This document shows positions 1 through 11,833 of a stretch of 64,000 bases of DNA, in pieces. The translations under genes were made by a program, and so were the position numbers. The notes beneath the pieces are model-generated. The model had not been told where the DNA came from, did not search any database, and saw only the letters and a list, made by a program, of their open reading frames with translations. The stretch's first letter is position 1; each line of letters begins with the position of its first letter. Origin of the DNA: Cadophora sp. MPI-SDFR-AT-0126 (Eukaryota > Ascomycota > Leotiomycetes > Helotiales > Ploettnerulaceae); NCBI GenBank assembly GCA_020747065.1, contig JAGMVK010000013.1, positions 372,001 to 436,000 of the forward strand, read 5' to 3'.

Positions 1-285
1 TCGACGGTACCACTGCAGTGGCAGAAGATATCGGAAGACAAATCATCACAACCGGCCGCCGTATGGCACCAGAGGAGATCGAGCGTGTCATTGGAGCTAT
101 CACAGAGAAGGACGTTATGAGCTTTGCGCAAAGGAAGCTTTGGGATCAAGATATCGCTGTCAGTGCGGTCGGAAGCATCGAGGGTCTTCTGGACTACAAC
201 AGAATCAGGTATGCTCCAATTTCCAGGATTGACTGACATGAGGGACTAACGTTTGTCTAGAAATGATATGTCGAGAAACGCATAG
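1..285 (+). CDS. MAS1: Mitochondrial processing peptidase beta subunit, C-terminal part
   Basis: This is the 3' end of a gene that begins outside the window. The open frame at base 3 reads a peptide with TTGRRM, then LWDQDIAVSAVGSIEGLLDY, and ends NRIRNDMSRNA after one intron (209-260, GT..CTAAC..TAG). This tail is typical of the beta subunit of the mitochondrial processing peptidase, an M16 zinc metalloprotease of the matrix that removes presequences from imported proteins. In Neurospora the same polypeptide also serves as core protein 1 of complex III. The zinc-binding HxxEH motif lies upstream of the window, so catalytic competence cannot be judged. The last exon adds only eight residues before TAG at 283-285. 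The related alpha subunit or a dedicated core protein is a less likely alternative. Confidence 0.88.
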
Positions 286-1052
286 AGGTAGACTGGGGTC
301 GAGGGGGTCGGGGTTGATAGAGTGTATAATGCGAGATAGCGCAGTTTGTTTGTACACATAGGTTCGCTAAAACTATTTCCATCCTTTCCCTCTCCCATGA
401 ATATCCGGAATATTGGCGCGTGAAGATTGCTTTAGGCATACATGCCGAGAAGATATTGCAGGGTAAGCGAGGGATACTTGCCCAGTGGCCAGTTGGCGGG
501 TTGTCTCCTTTTCCTTGCCTTTGCCTTTCTACTTGCCATACTAGGCCTGTGCTTGCTCAGGCCCCCAAAATTTTCTATATCAACGTACCAGCAGTCTAGC
601 ATGTCAGCTCTTTGCTTCCCCCAAGAACGCGTACCTCAGTATTATCCTTTACCAAGCTTGGGCTCAGATTTCACATGGTATGTTGCAAAGTAATGAGTGA
701 GTGGGCCGCGCGTTGATCGACGTAGGGCTGAGCTTGCCTGCATCGCTAGCTTGGTAATGGCAGGCGGTATGTTTATTTCGGCGTTGCTGTTCTGGGATGG
801 CTGAAGAGGTTACGCGTGCAAGGCGAGGGAGGTAGTATTTGGGAGCGGAAGAGGGATAGGGGGAAATCGAGAGCGCAACTTGAGATCATATCGAAAGAGA
901 GGCCACAGGGTATTTAAGAAATTTTGTTATGCATTCATATTTATCCTCCCCCAATCATAGCCATACAAAATCTAGAAACCCGAACCGACTCCCTCAATCC
1001 AAAAGCCTACCTATGATTCCATATCTACGAACATTCTTGGACCACTCTCCGC
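286..1052. other. Intergenic, between two convergent 3' ends
   Basis: This gap separates the peptidase stop from the P450 stop, so it holds two terminator regions and no promoter is expected. Short open frames here have no coding character. I see nothing else. Confidence 0.6.
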
Positions 1053-2940
1053 TCACCACCCATCCACAACCTGCAACCTCAAACGCATCCCATTCTTCGG
1101 CTTCGTCGTAATAACTCCCGCCGGGATAGGCACCTCATTTGGATCCGCCATCCCAATCTCAAACATGCCGCAAAACACCGCCACAAGAGCCTTCAACTCG
1201 CTCCTCGCAAACTTCTCCCCAATGCAACTCCTCGGGCCATGCAAGAACGTCAGATTCGAATAATTGCTCGTCACGCCTCCGGTATTATTCGCCTTGCCAG
1301 TCTCAGCATCAATCCATCTTTCAGGAATGAAATCCGTCGCTGTGTTGCCCCAGAGATGCGGAGACCGGTTGACACCCCATGGCGTGAGGAAGATCCGCGT
1401 TCCTTTGGGAATTGGGGTGTTGTTTATGGTTGTGTCGCGGACGGCGATGCGGATTGTGCTGGGGACGGTGGGGAAGAGTCGGATTACTTCGCTGCAGACG
1501 CCGTGCAGGTAGGGGAGGGATTCGAGGATGCTGGCGTAGTCGGGGGTGTTGTCACTGTCGCCGGATTTGGTCCAGGGGGTGGAGGGGGAGGGGAGGCTGG
1601 CGCGGATTTCGGCGCGGAGACGAGACTGGATCTCGGGATGGGTGGCGAGGAGGTGGGTGGCCCATGTGAATGCTGAAGAGGTGGTTTCATGCCTTGGTAG
1701 ATGCGTTAGTTTATTCTTGGTCATGTTTGGATCTCATATGAGTGAAGGTGGACGGCTTACCCAGCAGCCAAAAAAGTCAACAACTGATCGATCAACATCT
1801 CATCGTCGAAATTATTCGACTTGATGAGCAACGACAGGATATTAATCGGCTGCTCCTTGTCGGCCCTCATCAGATCCTTCTTTTCCTGTAGCAGCTGGCG
1901 GCAGACGCCTCGCAGGGTCGACATCGTGCCTTTCAACCTCTGGTTCAGTTTCCATGGTAGTTTGGCGACCAGCATTGGGGAGAAGAGCATGTTGACGCCA
2001 AAGAAGAGAGCTTTTTCGGCGGTCGGCTCGAGGATCTCTTCGTAGTTTGCTACAAGAGGATCATCGGCGTTGTAGAGGGAATTGAAGTCTCGTCCGAGAC
2101 CTGCAGTAGTTAGTATAATTTCATGGTTTCAATTTCTCTTTTGAGAATAGCGAATACTTACCAGCAACTCCAATGATATCCATAGTGACTTTATTGGCCC
2201 AGTGATTAATCTCCACAACGCCTGCGCGATTCTTATTCTTCTCATCAACTATCGGCTCTGGATTCTCATGGATCTCTGCAGCAACTCTCCCCGTCATATC
2301 CCAGGCTTTCTGCCAGAAAACCGGAATGAGCTCCTTGATATGTCTGAAGCTGAAAGCGGGCGAGACATGTTTGCGCTGGAACTTATGAATATCTCCTTCT
2401 ACGAGAATCAAACCATCGCCGAGGATGATGCGCAAGAATTTACGGAGCTCTTTAGGCTTCTCGAAGTCGTAGCTCTTGTGTACGAGGACTTCTCCGAGAG
2501 ATGAGGGTCCCGTTAGGAGGAGGTAGTCGGAGTTGAAGAGCCCGGGGAAACGAATTAGTCCTTCGTTGGGGATTTCGGTTATGAGCTTGAGGAAGAGTTC
2601 GCCATTTGGTCTTTTGAGGAGGACCGAGGGGAAGCCGATTCCAAATATTGTGCCGGACTGTCTCGCTGTCAGTATTTTTTCTAGTAGGGAAGTTTTTGGG
2701 GATCATCGTGGGTTTTCGGAAGAGTACCTTTGGCTGAGGAAGATGGCGGAGAGGACTGGCGAATTTAGGATATATCACAGTACACCATACTCCATAGTAA
2801 ACGAAGAAGACCGTGCTGGCGAGTGTAAGATAGAGTGTTGTCAGTTTTGTATCTGGGTAGAGCTCAGGAAGAAAGATGGCTTTGAGGACGCAAAGACCGG
2901 CTGCAGTCAGCGTCAACAGTAAGGGAGTTGGAGGAGCCAT
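1053..2940 (-). CDS. Cytochrome P450 monooxygenase
   Basis: Four exons (2728-2940, 2163-2657, with the exon-2 edge at 2162, 1761-2100, 1053-1692) join in phase to 562 residues; the introns are 2658-2727, 2101-2161 and 1693-1760. The first 60 residues are hydrophobic, with two or three membrane segments, which anchors the enzyme in the ER. The I-helix reads AAGHETTSSAF and is completed across the third junction. The K-helix ExxR is EVIR. The haem loop is FLHGPRSCIG, with the ligand Cys near residue 506. It should be a haem-thiolate mono-oxygenase using NADPH-P450 reductase; the substrate is unknown. The overall style is that of CYP3/CYP5-clan fungal P450s with three N-terminal membrane spans. 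No backbone biosynthetic gene lies next to it, so secondary metabolism is not implied. A TATA-like element sits about 55 bases upstream of the chosen ATG. An in-frame ATG further upstream is less likely because it would lie beyond that element. Confidence 0.92.
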
Positions 2941-5922
2941 GGCGAGTTGTACAGGACAGAGGATATCTGACATGATGAGATAAAAATACGCCCGATATAT
3001 ATGTATTGGTTCAACGGTGATAGTGACGATCCACAAGACGCCGCGTGCAATCTAGTTGATGCAAGCGTCGAGAGAAATGAAGCCGACGCAAGCTCGCATG
3101 GCGTACCATGGCTGTTGGCGACAGTCAGTAGTAGTAATTTTCTTTTTGAGCTCGGCTTCTTGCATTCACATGCTTCCCCGTTTCATTTCGTAGGTGCGAC
3201 TCTTCTCATTGGTCTGCAGCTTGTTCCAATTGCGAGGCAACTATGCTTCGATGGGTGTCTCCTGGTGTTGCCTTGCGATGTTTCGTGCTTGTCTCGGCTC
3301 TTGTCAAACATTATTTCGATGTTGTTACGGAGGGACTGCGGGGTATGCCGAGCAGTAGTGGGCCAAGCTCAAGCTTCTGACGTGGAGGCGGCTGGTGTGC
3401 GTCAGCCCTGCCAGAAAATGTGCCTGCTTTCCCTCTGCAGTGCCGAGATAGGTCAACTTTATTAAATGGAGATAGGCGCTACGTCGCTGTTACTGAATTC
3501 GTACTGGCTTGATGATGCGTCTTTCTTGGGAGTGTATGAAATGCCAAGACAAAGAGCGCATAAATGAAGTATTCTGTGTTTACAAACTAGATGAGAAGCC
3601 GAGGTTGAATCTTCTAGACGATTCACAGGCTATGATAGTCAGGTGATATACCGAGGAATTTTGTGAGTCGAGTAGAGTAATTTGCTAGAAATACTTTGTC
3701 TGACACCTTTCAGACGAATCCTTTGATTTTTGTTGCTTTGGATTGGTTTGCCAGGTACACAGGCCGAGTGTTGCACATCTCGTCGAAGAAGTTCGGGACC
3801 CTTGACTCAGATGAGGATAAGCGAGGGGAGCAGAAGCCTATCCGGACGACATACTCGTTTTGTTTCTCTCTGGACGATTCATCTGTTCCATATCCTAAGT
3901 GTGTTGTCCCGAGGCCGGAAGCATGCAGGCAATTGTCGGAGAAGTCATTATGGACTTCGAGGCATCTTTTCAGGCGCTGTCACTCACACAGATGCTACTC
4001 CGATACCAAACCCGAACGGCGATGCAGAAAGAGTGCAGCTTAGTCTAGTAGGACATCGAAAAAAAGATTCGTATACATTTCATACATAATTCTATTGATT
4101 TCCCCTTATCTCAGAGCCAGAGCAGCTGTGAATTTGGTGTTATGATTTGCTGCGACTAAGATTTGTTGAGGCGGTAGAAGCATGACAATCTCGTCTTGTT
4201 ACATGTGTCTCTCGAGTTTGAAGACAGCTCTCGCCTGTCATAGGATTCCATCGGAGAAGAGTATGAGGAGATGTTACCACTTTACTTTGCGGTAATGTAC
4301 CTGAGAAAAGGATAATGCCTATCACATTGTAGTCATGTGACGTGTCTGAAAACGCTTCGGAAATTTCGAACACGATGGATGCTGGGAAAAGTTTCAACAT
4401 CATGTACCAGCAGCATCTAGAGTACGCCCAAACATACATCTCTCGCTCTCGAACTCCCAAAGGTGACCCTATTGAAGCAAATCATAGCCTGAGAGGGCAT
4501 GAGGGAGGGCCAGATCGCTGTCGATTTTAGCGACGCATTAGTGCGCTGTGCCTTGGGAGTAGGTATATGTAGACGACATGACCTCTTTTGAAGACACCAC
4601 AAAGGTCGAGATATCAGCGGGCCGTGTTCATCTTCTTGGAAATTGACTGCACACTGCAGCTGAATGTTGCTGTCGCCAGCCTTCACTGTATTCGCAACCA
4701 CGCTCCCGGATTCACCAAGACAAGAAAGGAGGTCCTCATTCGAGGATTGGGAAATCAGCTCACTCGACCCGGACAACCACAAGTTGAATGGCCGTAAGAC
4801 TATCTCGAAATCCGCTTTCAATATCCCCGCGATTTTGCTCACTGCCCAGTGAGCTTATCCAAGCGGGATGAGAAATGACATTCGCAAACCGCCATCATCG
4901 AAAGCCACCCTGCGTCGGGGGACATCTGGGCTTAGCCCTCAAAAATTGACGTCTACTACAGTTGTCGGAAGTTCGCCCATGTTTTGAAATGAAGAAACTC
5001 CTGTACTAGAGTCTGAGTGACCCATCAAGGAAGTCCAAAACTTCGAGCAATGCAGCCACGACTGACTTTCAGATCCATTTTCCGGCTCCAACAGACATCA
5101 TGATAACCTTGAGAGTATGCCGCTTGGCAAAGGGCAAGGTTATTGCGACCATTGAAAAATGGCGTTTCCCAGCTGAACGGTACAAAAAAGAACAGCAGAG
5201 TATCAGCGCATCCAAGTCTTCAGGTAAGAGTTTTTGCGTTCAATAGAGACTTGTAGTGCATAGTAACAGAGATGGCAATCGGCCATGCTTGGTGTTAATA
5301 AGACAGCCCAGAAGTCTCAGATCTCCAAAATTGGCGCAATGTTGGCATTCCCGTTGAGGCGTCATTCCGACCGGCTTTCAATGTTCTGGACTGCAGGAGA
5401 TGGCAGCCGAAGCACATGTCACAGAAGGAATGTAGTGCTCGAAGTGTATGACGAAAATGCTCGATGTGGTGGTGTACTCTCTCTCCCATGTTCCTTCCTC
5501 TTTGGAGGTGTTTGGGAAAATGGAAAGCGCAACCGCTTCTTCAACCACTGGCGTCTTTCACGGTACGATTGTTTCGGGCGCTTGATCCAAACGAAATTGA
5601 TGTGCCTGCGGTCTCAGCAGCAAAAGAACAAATTGTATCCAAATCCGGAGCGGAAGGGAATGGAAACCCCTATTCACCTTTCCTTGACAATAGGAAGAGG
5701 CGACCGTCCCTAGCCCGCTGTATTCTTCCGCAAACTCCCTTTTAAGCGAGGGTCATCACCAAAAAATTATATTTCCAGATCTCCCCCCGTACCCTTCCAG
5801 CTTGTCTCCATCAACTTCATCGCCCACCAAACTCCATACTACCAGCTTTGGAAGCCTCACCAGATCGCAAAATCTCAACCACGACAGATCTCACGATCAG
5901 CCCCTCGCCCAAAGCCTCCGAA
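2941..5922. other. 3-kb gene-poor region
   Basis: This lies between the head of the P450 and the head of the SAP gene, so it carries both promoters. Open frames up to 154 codons occur on both strands (for example 3001-3465 plus and 4417-4842 minus). None shows a domain, a signal peptide or clean splice extension. No repeat or transposon ends are visible. Confidence 0.5.
2994..3003 (-). promoter_or_regulatory. TATA-like element of the P450 gene
   Basis: An ATATATAT run lies about 55 bases before the P450 start codon on the minus strand. The spacing suits a core promoter with a short leader. Confidence 0.4.
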
Positions 5923-7687
5923 ATGAGCACCCCAATAGCTTCAGACGCGTCCCAGACCATTTCACCGCACCGCACCACAAGTCCCGAGGTGGCTCGTATT
6001 GAGTCCATGGTAAGTCCCAGTCCATCAATCAGTTCCATGTATACTTAAACAGAATGCCGCAACTAACACCGAGCAGGATGTTACCACCGCAAGGGAAGCA
6101 AGCATTGTCTCGAAGCTCTCCAGTGAGAACATTTCTGTCCCGAGCACCCCCACTAAGAAGCCTCCAAGCACGCCCAAGTCTGCATCACAGATCAGCCCAT
6201 TAATGGCTCCCCAGGATATCGCCGACAAATCCACCACTGGCGTCCGGCAAGCCGCAACCGTTGATGTGAAGGTGAACTCCATCCCCAGCCCTGAAGTCCT
6301 CATGAACGACACTGTCAAGGCTACCCCGAACAACACAAACAACCTCAAGACTGTCAAGTCTGATTCTACAATCAACTCCAAGAATTTTGCATCACCTCCT
6401 GCTGTTCAATCGAACTCAAGCGTCCACATCGACAACAAGGAGAACATCCAGCCAGTCCCCGTCGGCGCGAAGAATGTCAAGTCACCTGTCACAGTAGCGA
6501 TTAAGACGACCCCCCTGTCAAATTCCGCTATGTCCAACAATCGCGACCCAGGAGAAACGATGAGATTCCGTGAACTTCAAGCAAAGTGTCGCGCTCGAGG
6601 AATCGCGACCTACGGCAGCTCAACACAACTCCTCCATCGCCTTTTGGCAAGCGACCACAGAGAACGGGAATTTGAGCAAGAGCATGAGAGACAGATGAGA
6701 GAGCTTAGAAAGCAGAAAGCGGAGGACCAATCCCGCTCTTCATCTCAAAGCTCTTCTCGAGCCTCCTCACCAGGAACCAGCAGTCACGCAGCCAACGGCC
6801 AATCTAAAATCAGTCCAGCTACGTCGCAAGTACCTGCTGCTCAGCGTCAATACAACTTCTCCGGCACAAAGATCCGCGGTCCTACCATGCCCAACGCCAC
6901 TACACCTTTCGCCCAGAACATCCGGTCTCAGCCCGTCATTGACCCAGCAAAGACCAATATTATCAAGAATGCTGGAACTTTCGCCTTTCACGATATCCGA
7001 CTTCATCAAAATCCTATCCCTGCAAAGGTTGTCGCTCCCAGTACTGTCCGACCCTCTGCCCCCCAAGATATTGAGCTTCATCAAGCAGGTGCGCTTACGA
7101 ACAACGAGACTGCAAAGACCGCCAGACCATTTGCTTCGCAAGACATCAGAGTCTATCAAAATGCCCAAGTGGCGAACTCTCAGATGGTGAGGGCTGTCCC
7201 ACACGAAAACAGAGTTAGTCAAGCTACCAAGCCTACCAATATTCAGTTTGTCACAACAACGTCTCGGGCTGATGATAAGACCAACTTCATCCACAAGCAC
7301 ACCTTCGAAATCAAGAACGAGTGCCAGAAGAGGGGCCTTCCGGGACATGGTACCAGAAAAGATCTCGTCTCTCGCCTGATGAACCATCACCTGGCCAACC
7401 TGAAGGCCGAGTTCAAGCATATACACGAGTATGCTCGAACACACGATTCCGATTCCGAAGCCTTGTTGAAGAAGGAAATCCTCTGGTTCCGCATTGAGTG
7501 TTTCCTCGAGCACTCTTGCAATCAAATCGGCCTGGCCACCGAACCTACCCGAGCTGCCTGCTACGGTGCAGCAACGGCAGGCAGATATTCTGCGCCTCGA
7601 CATGCTAAGATCATGAATGACCAGCTGGCCGAGCTCATCGCCCAGGAGAAGAGAGTGGAGGCACACAAGTCAAACAAGGGACTTTGA
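5923..7687 (+). CDS. Protein with two SAP motifs
   Basis: Exons 5923-6009 and 6077-7687 (intron 6010-6076) give 565 residues. The open frame extends upstream of 5923 but contains no ATG there, so the start MSTPIASDAS was chosen. The first 200 residues are Ser/Thr/Pro-rich with SP/TP sites and look disordered. A SAP motif follows, with core FRELQAKCRARGI and LLHRLL near residues 220-250. A second SAP-like motif near residues 445-470 has core IKNECQKRGLPGHGTRKDL. SAP is a 35-residue helix-turn-helix that binds scaffold DNA or RNA in nuclear proteins. Between the two, phrases such as FAFHDIRLHQNP, APQDIELHQ and FASQDIRVYQN form a loose three-fold repeat. The C-terminal 120 residues are helical and charged, with several Cys. 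A nuclear role is inferred and no specific function is known. Two other SAP genes lie in this window. Confidence 0.85.
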
Positions 7688-9115
7688 TCTGTTGCCACGG
7701 AATGCACACGAACATGGAAGGATTTGTTAAGTCGGAACCTGCTTGGTGAAGATCGAGTTAGTTATATTCCACTCTCCGAAAACATCAAACTGACTGTATT
7801 TAGTTCGGATATTTCTCAATGCTTCTGCATTCTGATGTTCCCGCCCGGTTGGTCAACAGGCTTGGAGAACGATTCGCGGAGACCATGACGGCAGAATATC
7901 TGAAATTCGGCGTTCTGGCAAGACTGGTGGATTTCTGGGAAGACAAGATCGGAAAATTCGTGTACCTACTTCTATTTTGATAGTTGCAGGACAGGATCGA
8001 ATCACGCTTCTCCGGTATCAAATAAATTTGTAGGTTGGAGCTTTCCTTGTGAACCCTAACTTGGATGTGCAGACACTTCCCGCCACCATAGCCTCAGCCG
8101 CTGGCTACGTGAGAGCCAGGAATTTATCCATCTCGACGAGTCGGAATCTCATGTCTGGTTGGATTTCCTAGTGTACTTCCTTTCCTGATGCCCCCGCTCA
8201 CTTTCTGTTCTGATCATACAATCAGGTGAATCCGAAGTGTTGTCTTGCTGTTTTTTTCCGGTCGGCTCGCTAACCCCGGTATCCACATGAGAGCATTTCC
8301 ATTCAGCTGGTAATCAGCAACACAACAAGCATGCCCAGCCAGCCAGACCCTCGAAAGATGCGTGGTCGCCAATCAGTCCCTGCATTATTGTCAGTTCTGA
8401 AGTATCGTTTAGTTCGTATTAATATTAATATCATATCAGGCGTTGTCACGATCTAGATCAGGACTGACCCAGGTAGTGTCACGTCCACCCTCATCAGGAC
8501 CTCATGGCATGACCAAACTCTTGTCCAGTGACAAGCCGACGCAAACATATTTCCTATTCGCTGTGTTTCAGCCTTACTGAATTATTCAACGGCACCCTCG
8601 AAAGCCTCTAGACTATTCCGAGGTTCGCCTCTCCCGCCTGTCAGGGACGTGGCTAGATTGCTTGGCCCAGTGGTGCTCGATCATGCGTGTCCAGCCGCTC
8701 CCGCAAATTTTAGCCCTCTGTTCCCAAATCCAGCCTCAAGGTCCAGCAAACAATTTCCCGTCGCCACAATTTTGATGGTCAATATTTGCTTGGCGACCAA
8801 TTCTGGAGCAGTCTGCAACATTCAAGATTGTTGCGGCTGACCCTTACTATCGGCACGGGTGCAAAAATCTCGGCGATGCAAGCTTTCGGAGTGGTCGATT
8901 ATCAGGACCTCTTTCTCGGGCACCTTCTGCAAAATGCGGGAAAGCGTGTACTTGCTCCTGACCGTCCAGGTACGAGTCTAGAATTGTCTGTTCTATTTCT
9001 TTGCGTACTGGACAAAGGATATATACAGGTAGGTCTCATGGTTTCACAAGTCTCCATCTCCTCAAGCCATTCACTTTCCTCGACTCTGTGGTAATTGCAC
9101 TCGCTTCAATTCACC
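7688..9115. other. Intergenic, promoter of the secreted PKD-like protein
   Basis: About 1.4 kb with no coding frame of substance. A TATA-like ATATATA lies at 9019-9025. The rest shows no repeats or recognisable motifs. Confidence 0.5.
9019..9025 (+). promoter_or_regulatory. TATA-like element of the secreted protein gene
   Basis: An ATATATA sequence lies about 90 bases before the start codon at 9116. Confidence 0.35.
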
Positions 9116-11184
9116 ATGAACACGCTATTTTGTCTTTTTGCCGTACTCTTCCAGTTGGCACTGGCTCAGGTACAACCTTTCTCAGTAACAGGCTTCCTCG
9201 ATAGGTGAGTATTCTCTCTCCAAGTAAGAATTAATTCATGCTAACAGTACATGAAGTGCAAGTGCAAAATCCGGCTCAGCTACTAATCGTGGTGGCTCAA
9301 TCTCGGTCTCAGGCTTCGACATCGTCATCCCAGACAATCTCCTCGTCGAATTCCCCGCTGCATTCGTCCCTTTCGCCGAATTCGCAGAAGCTGGCCCATC
9401 TAAACGTGCAGGACCCAACGAAGTATCGGTCACGGGCAATATTGTCAACAATGTCATCATCGCTGGTCAATTCTCAGTCTCTCAATTAGACCTTGCTGCG
9501 GCCTCTGGAACAATCGAAGGCCTCAGTTCCGATGGTGCTATCAAAATCAAGAACGGCCCAACTCTCCGCATCAACGACCCAAGAGCCAGATACAGCGCCG
9601 GTTACACAAATCTCCCATTTTTCACGGCTGATGATGAGAATGCATCCATCACGAGCTTCAGTGGATTCCCCATGTGCGTGCCTCGAGGGCCTGGAGACGC
9701 GAAGTGTCCGGATTCAAACAGACCTGCTGGGTCTAGCAGCTTGTAAGTTTTATACATTCTCTTTCGCGAGCCATAGACTAACATTACCAGTGTCGTACAA
9801 AACGCTACCGCGATGGTACCAATCCGTGTTGGTGACTACATTGAGTACTCCGGTATTCAAGTAGGTGGTGAAACCATTGTCTATGGAATGGTTGTCAACA
9901 TCGACATTCAAACAAGTGGTAGCCAGCCGGGTTATGTTCGAGTCGAAGATGCCCTCATTGGTGTCCAAGACGCTTCTCCTACCGTTGAGGCCGCAAGACA
10001 TAGGGTAAACCCCTTCTAGCATTTCTATAACGACAAATGTTGACTTTACTTAGTTCGTGGGTCTCGCCTCTCGATCGGACCTGCCAATCACCATTTTCGC
10101 CGTCGATGAAGATCCCTGCACCGGTGAAGAGAGCGAGAGACTTGTGGCAACAACAAATGTCGTCGCAAGCGCCCGCAACAAATGGGAAGTGAAAATCCAG
10201 CGTGGTACCAATGTCGGCTTGTTCACTCGCAACTATCGAATCAAGATCGGAGACACCGCTATCACTACCGGGGACGGTATCAGTGCAGGAACATATGTGC
10301 AGCCAGTGACCGAGTGGATCTTCCCAGAGCTTGTTACCCCAGGAGGCACACCTCCACCTTTGGATTTCTCCAACATTGGCCCTCTCAAGAATGGCTTTGG
10401 TGAGGTTGACGGCCAGGTATTCGGACAACTCAACCCTTGGCCAGGAGCGACTGCTCCTTCAGTAGCAGCCTGTGCTCCTCCCACAAGCACACCGGTCACA
10501 CCTCCCACTCCACCCGATGATACGGTTCCAGGTTCCCCTGCAAACCCAGTGCCAGTTGCTATCGTTGCAAACGCAGGTGCAGACAGACGTGTGCTAGCCG
10601 GTACATTTGTCTCTCTCAGTGCAAGCCTCAACACTTCGCAATCGACCCCAGGTCTCCTACCTGCAGACTTGACTTACGCCTGGTCCCAGATCGCTGGTCT
10701 CACAACAGGAATCACAATTGCTAATCCCACATCGGCCACACCATCGTTCGTCGCCCCCATGGTCGCAGCTGGCGTCTCCCAATCTCGAGAGTTCCGCGTC
10801 ATAATCACACATACACCCTCAGGAACCAAGAGCAACGATACAGTAGTCATCACAGCCGACCGCTCCTCGACCAGCTTCGACCACCCAGTCTTCGTTTCCC
10901 TTACTTGGGCATCGAGACAAGGCGGTACAGCTGCTGCAACTGTCCGCACAGAACTCGTCGATCCCGCTGGCAGCATGCGCATCATCTTTGGGCCTGTGGC
11001 TGGTGGAACAGAGAGAGTCATGACCAGGGGGGCGGCGGCGAATGGTCAGGTCACCTATACTTTCAGTGGGAGGAGTATTCCGAACTTCAATCTTGCGACG
11101 GTGAGGAGTTATATCACGGTTGGATCTAGCACGGTTATTGTGCCTGGTCCACAGGTTAACTCAACGGCTGTTACTGCTGGTTAA
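9116..11184 (+). CDS. Secreted protein with a PKD/REJ-like Ig-fold domain
   Basis: Four exons (9116-9204, 9257-9742, 9791-10004, 10054-11184) join in phase to 639 residues. The start is a clear signal peptide: MNTLFCLFAVLFQLALA, followed by QVQP. The first half is rich in Gly, Val and Ile (for example GNIVNNVIIAG and IRVGDYIEYSG), with Cys-containing segments, suggesting a beta-rich extracellular fold. A Pro/Thr linker (APPTSTPVTPPTPP) follows. Then comes a stretch matching PKD/REJ-type modules: ANAGADRRVLAGTFVSLSAS, LTYAWSQIAG and NPTSATPSFVAP, the usual order of the motif. No catalytic signature is visible. The chosen first acceptor (9255-9256) is the second AG after the branch site; the first AG would bring an immediate TGA. 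It is probably a wall or extracellular protein, conserved in fungi but uncharacterised as far as I know. The next gene, same orientation, is also surface-directed. Confidence 0.85.
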
Positions 11185-11833
11185 GGATGCAAAAGCGTTG
11201 GAATGCGATATAAATAGGCGCTATTGGTTTTTTTCTCGGATTGGCGTGTATATAGGTGTTCTGTGTATACCCTGGGAAAGGATTGGAGGAAATCACTCGT
11301 TTTGATGGTTGTGATGGATAATTTAGAATTGCTATGAATGTTATGACTGTTATGAAAAACTCGGAATATTTTTAAATGAGCTCAATTGTACATTATTTTT
11401 ACTTCGAATTGAAATGTAGCTCCACGCCGCGCAGATATGTATCAACGAGTCTCTGTCGCACAGTTCGGTTTTTAGGTGCCATTGGCCAATGGCCACTTCA
11501 AGGGTTTCATAATTTGGCTCTCGGGAGCCGGAGCCGAATCTCCTTCCATGCATAAACTAACGAGTACGGAAATACGAGTATACGAACGGAGTACGGGGCG
11601 AGATTGCCGTGGACATTATATACACCTTGCCCATTTCGCCCTTCTAGCCAGTCAGTGATCAACTTTTACTTCATTGATTTCTTTTTCTCGCTTCCTGTAA
11701 CTATTCTTATAGATCCATCTCGATTGATGCAATTGTACTGGTCAACTCACTCGCAAAGTTTGTATCAGTGGTGAAATACATTGCACGATTTCGAGCCGTT
11801 GTCTTTCTTCATGCAAGTCATCAAGAGTACATA
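11185..11833. other. Intergenic, promoter of the beta-propeller gene
   Basis: A TATA-like run lies near 11616-11625, about 210 bases before the next start codon. No coding frame is supported. Confidence 0.45.

Noticed and set aside
1239..1676. 145-codon Gly-rich plus-strand frame
   Set aside because: It is the antisense of the last P450 exon, whose motifs are unmistakable.
3001..3465. 154-codon plus-strand frame divergent from the P450
   Set aside because: No motif, no signal peptide, and it overlaps the P450 TATA-like region; composition looks random.
4417..4842. 141-codon minus-strand frame
   Set aside because: The first 60 residues vaguely resemble the start of fungal signalling proteins, but the rest has no coding character and no splice extension.
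6767..7666. 299-codon minus-strand frame
   Set aside because: Antisense of the two-SAP protein; the plus-strand frame has the motifs and continues through a clean intron.
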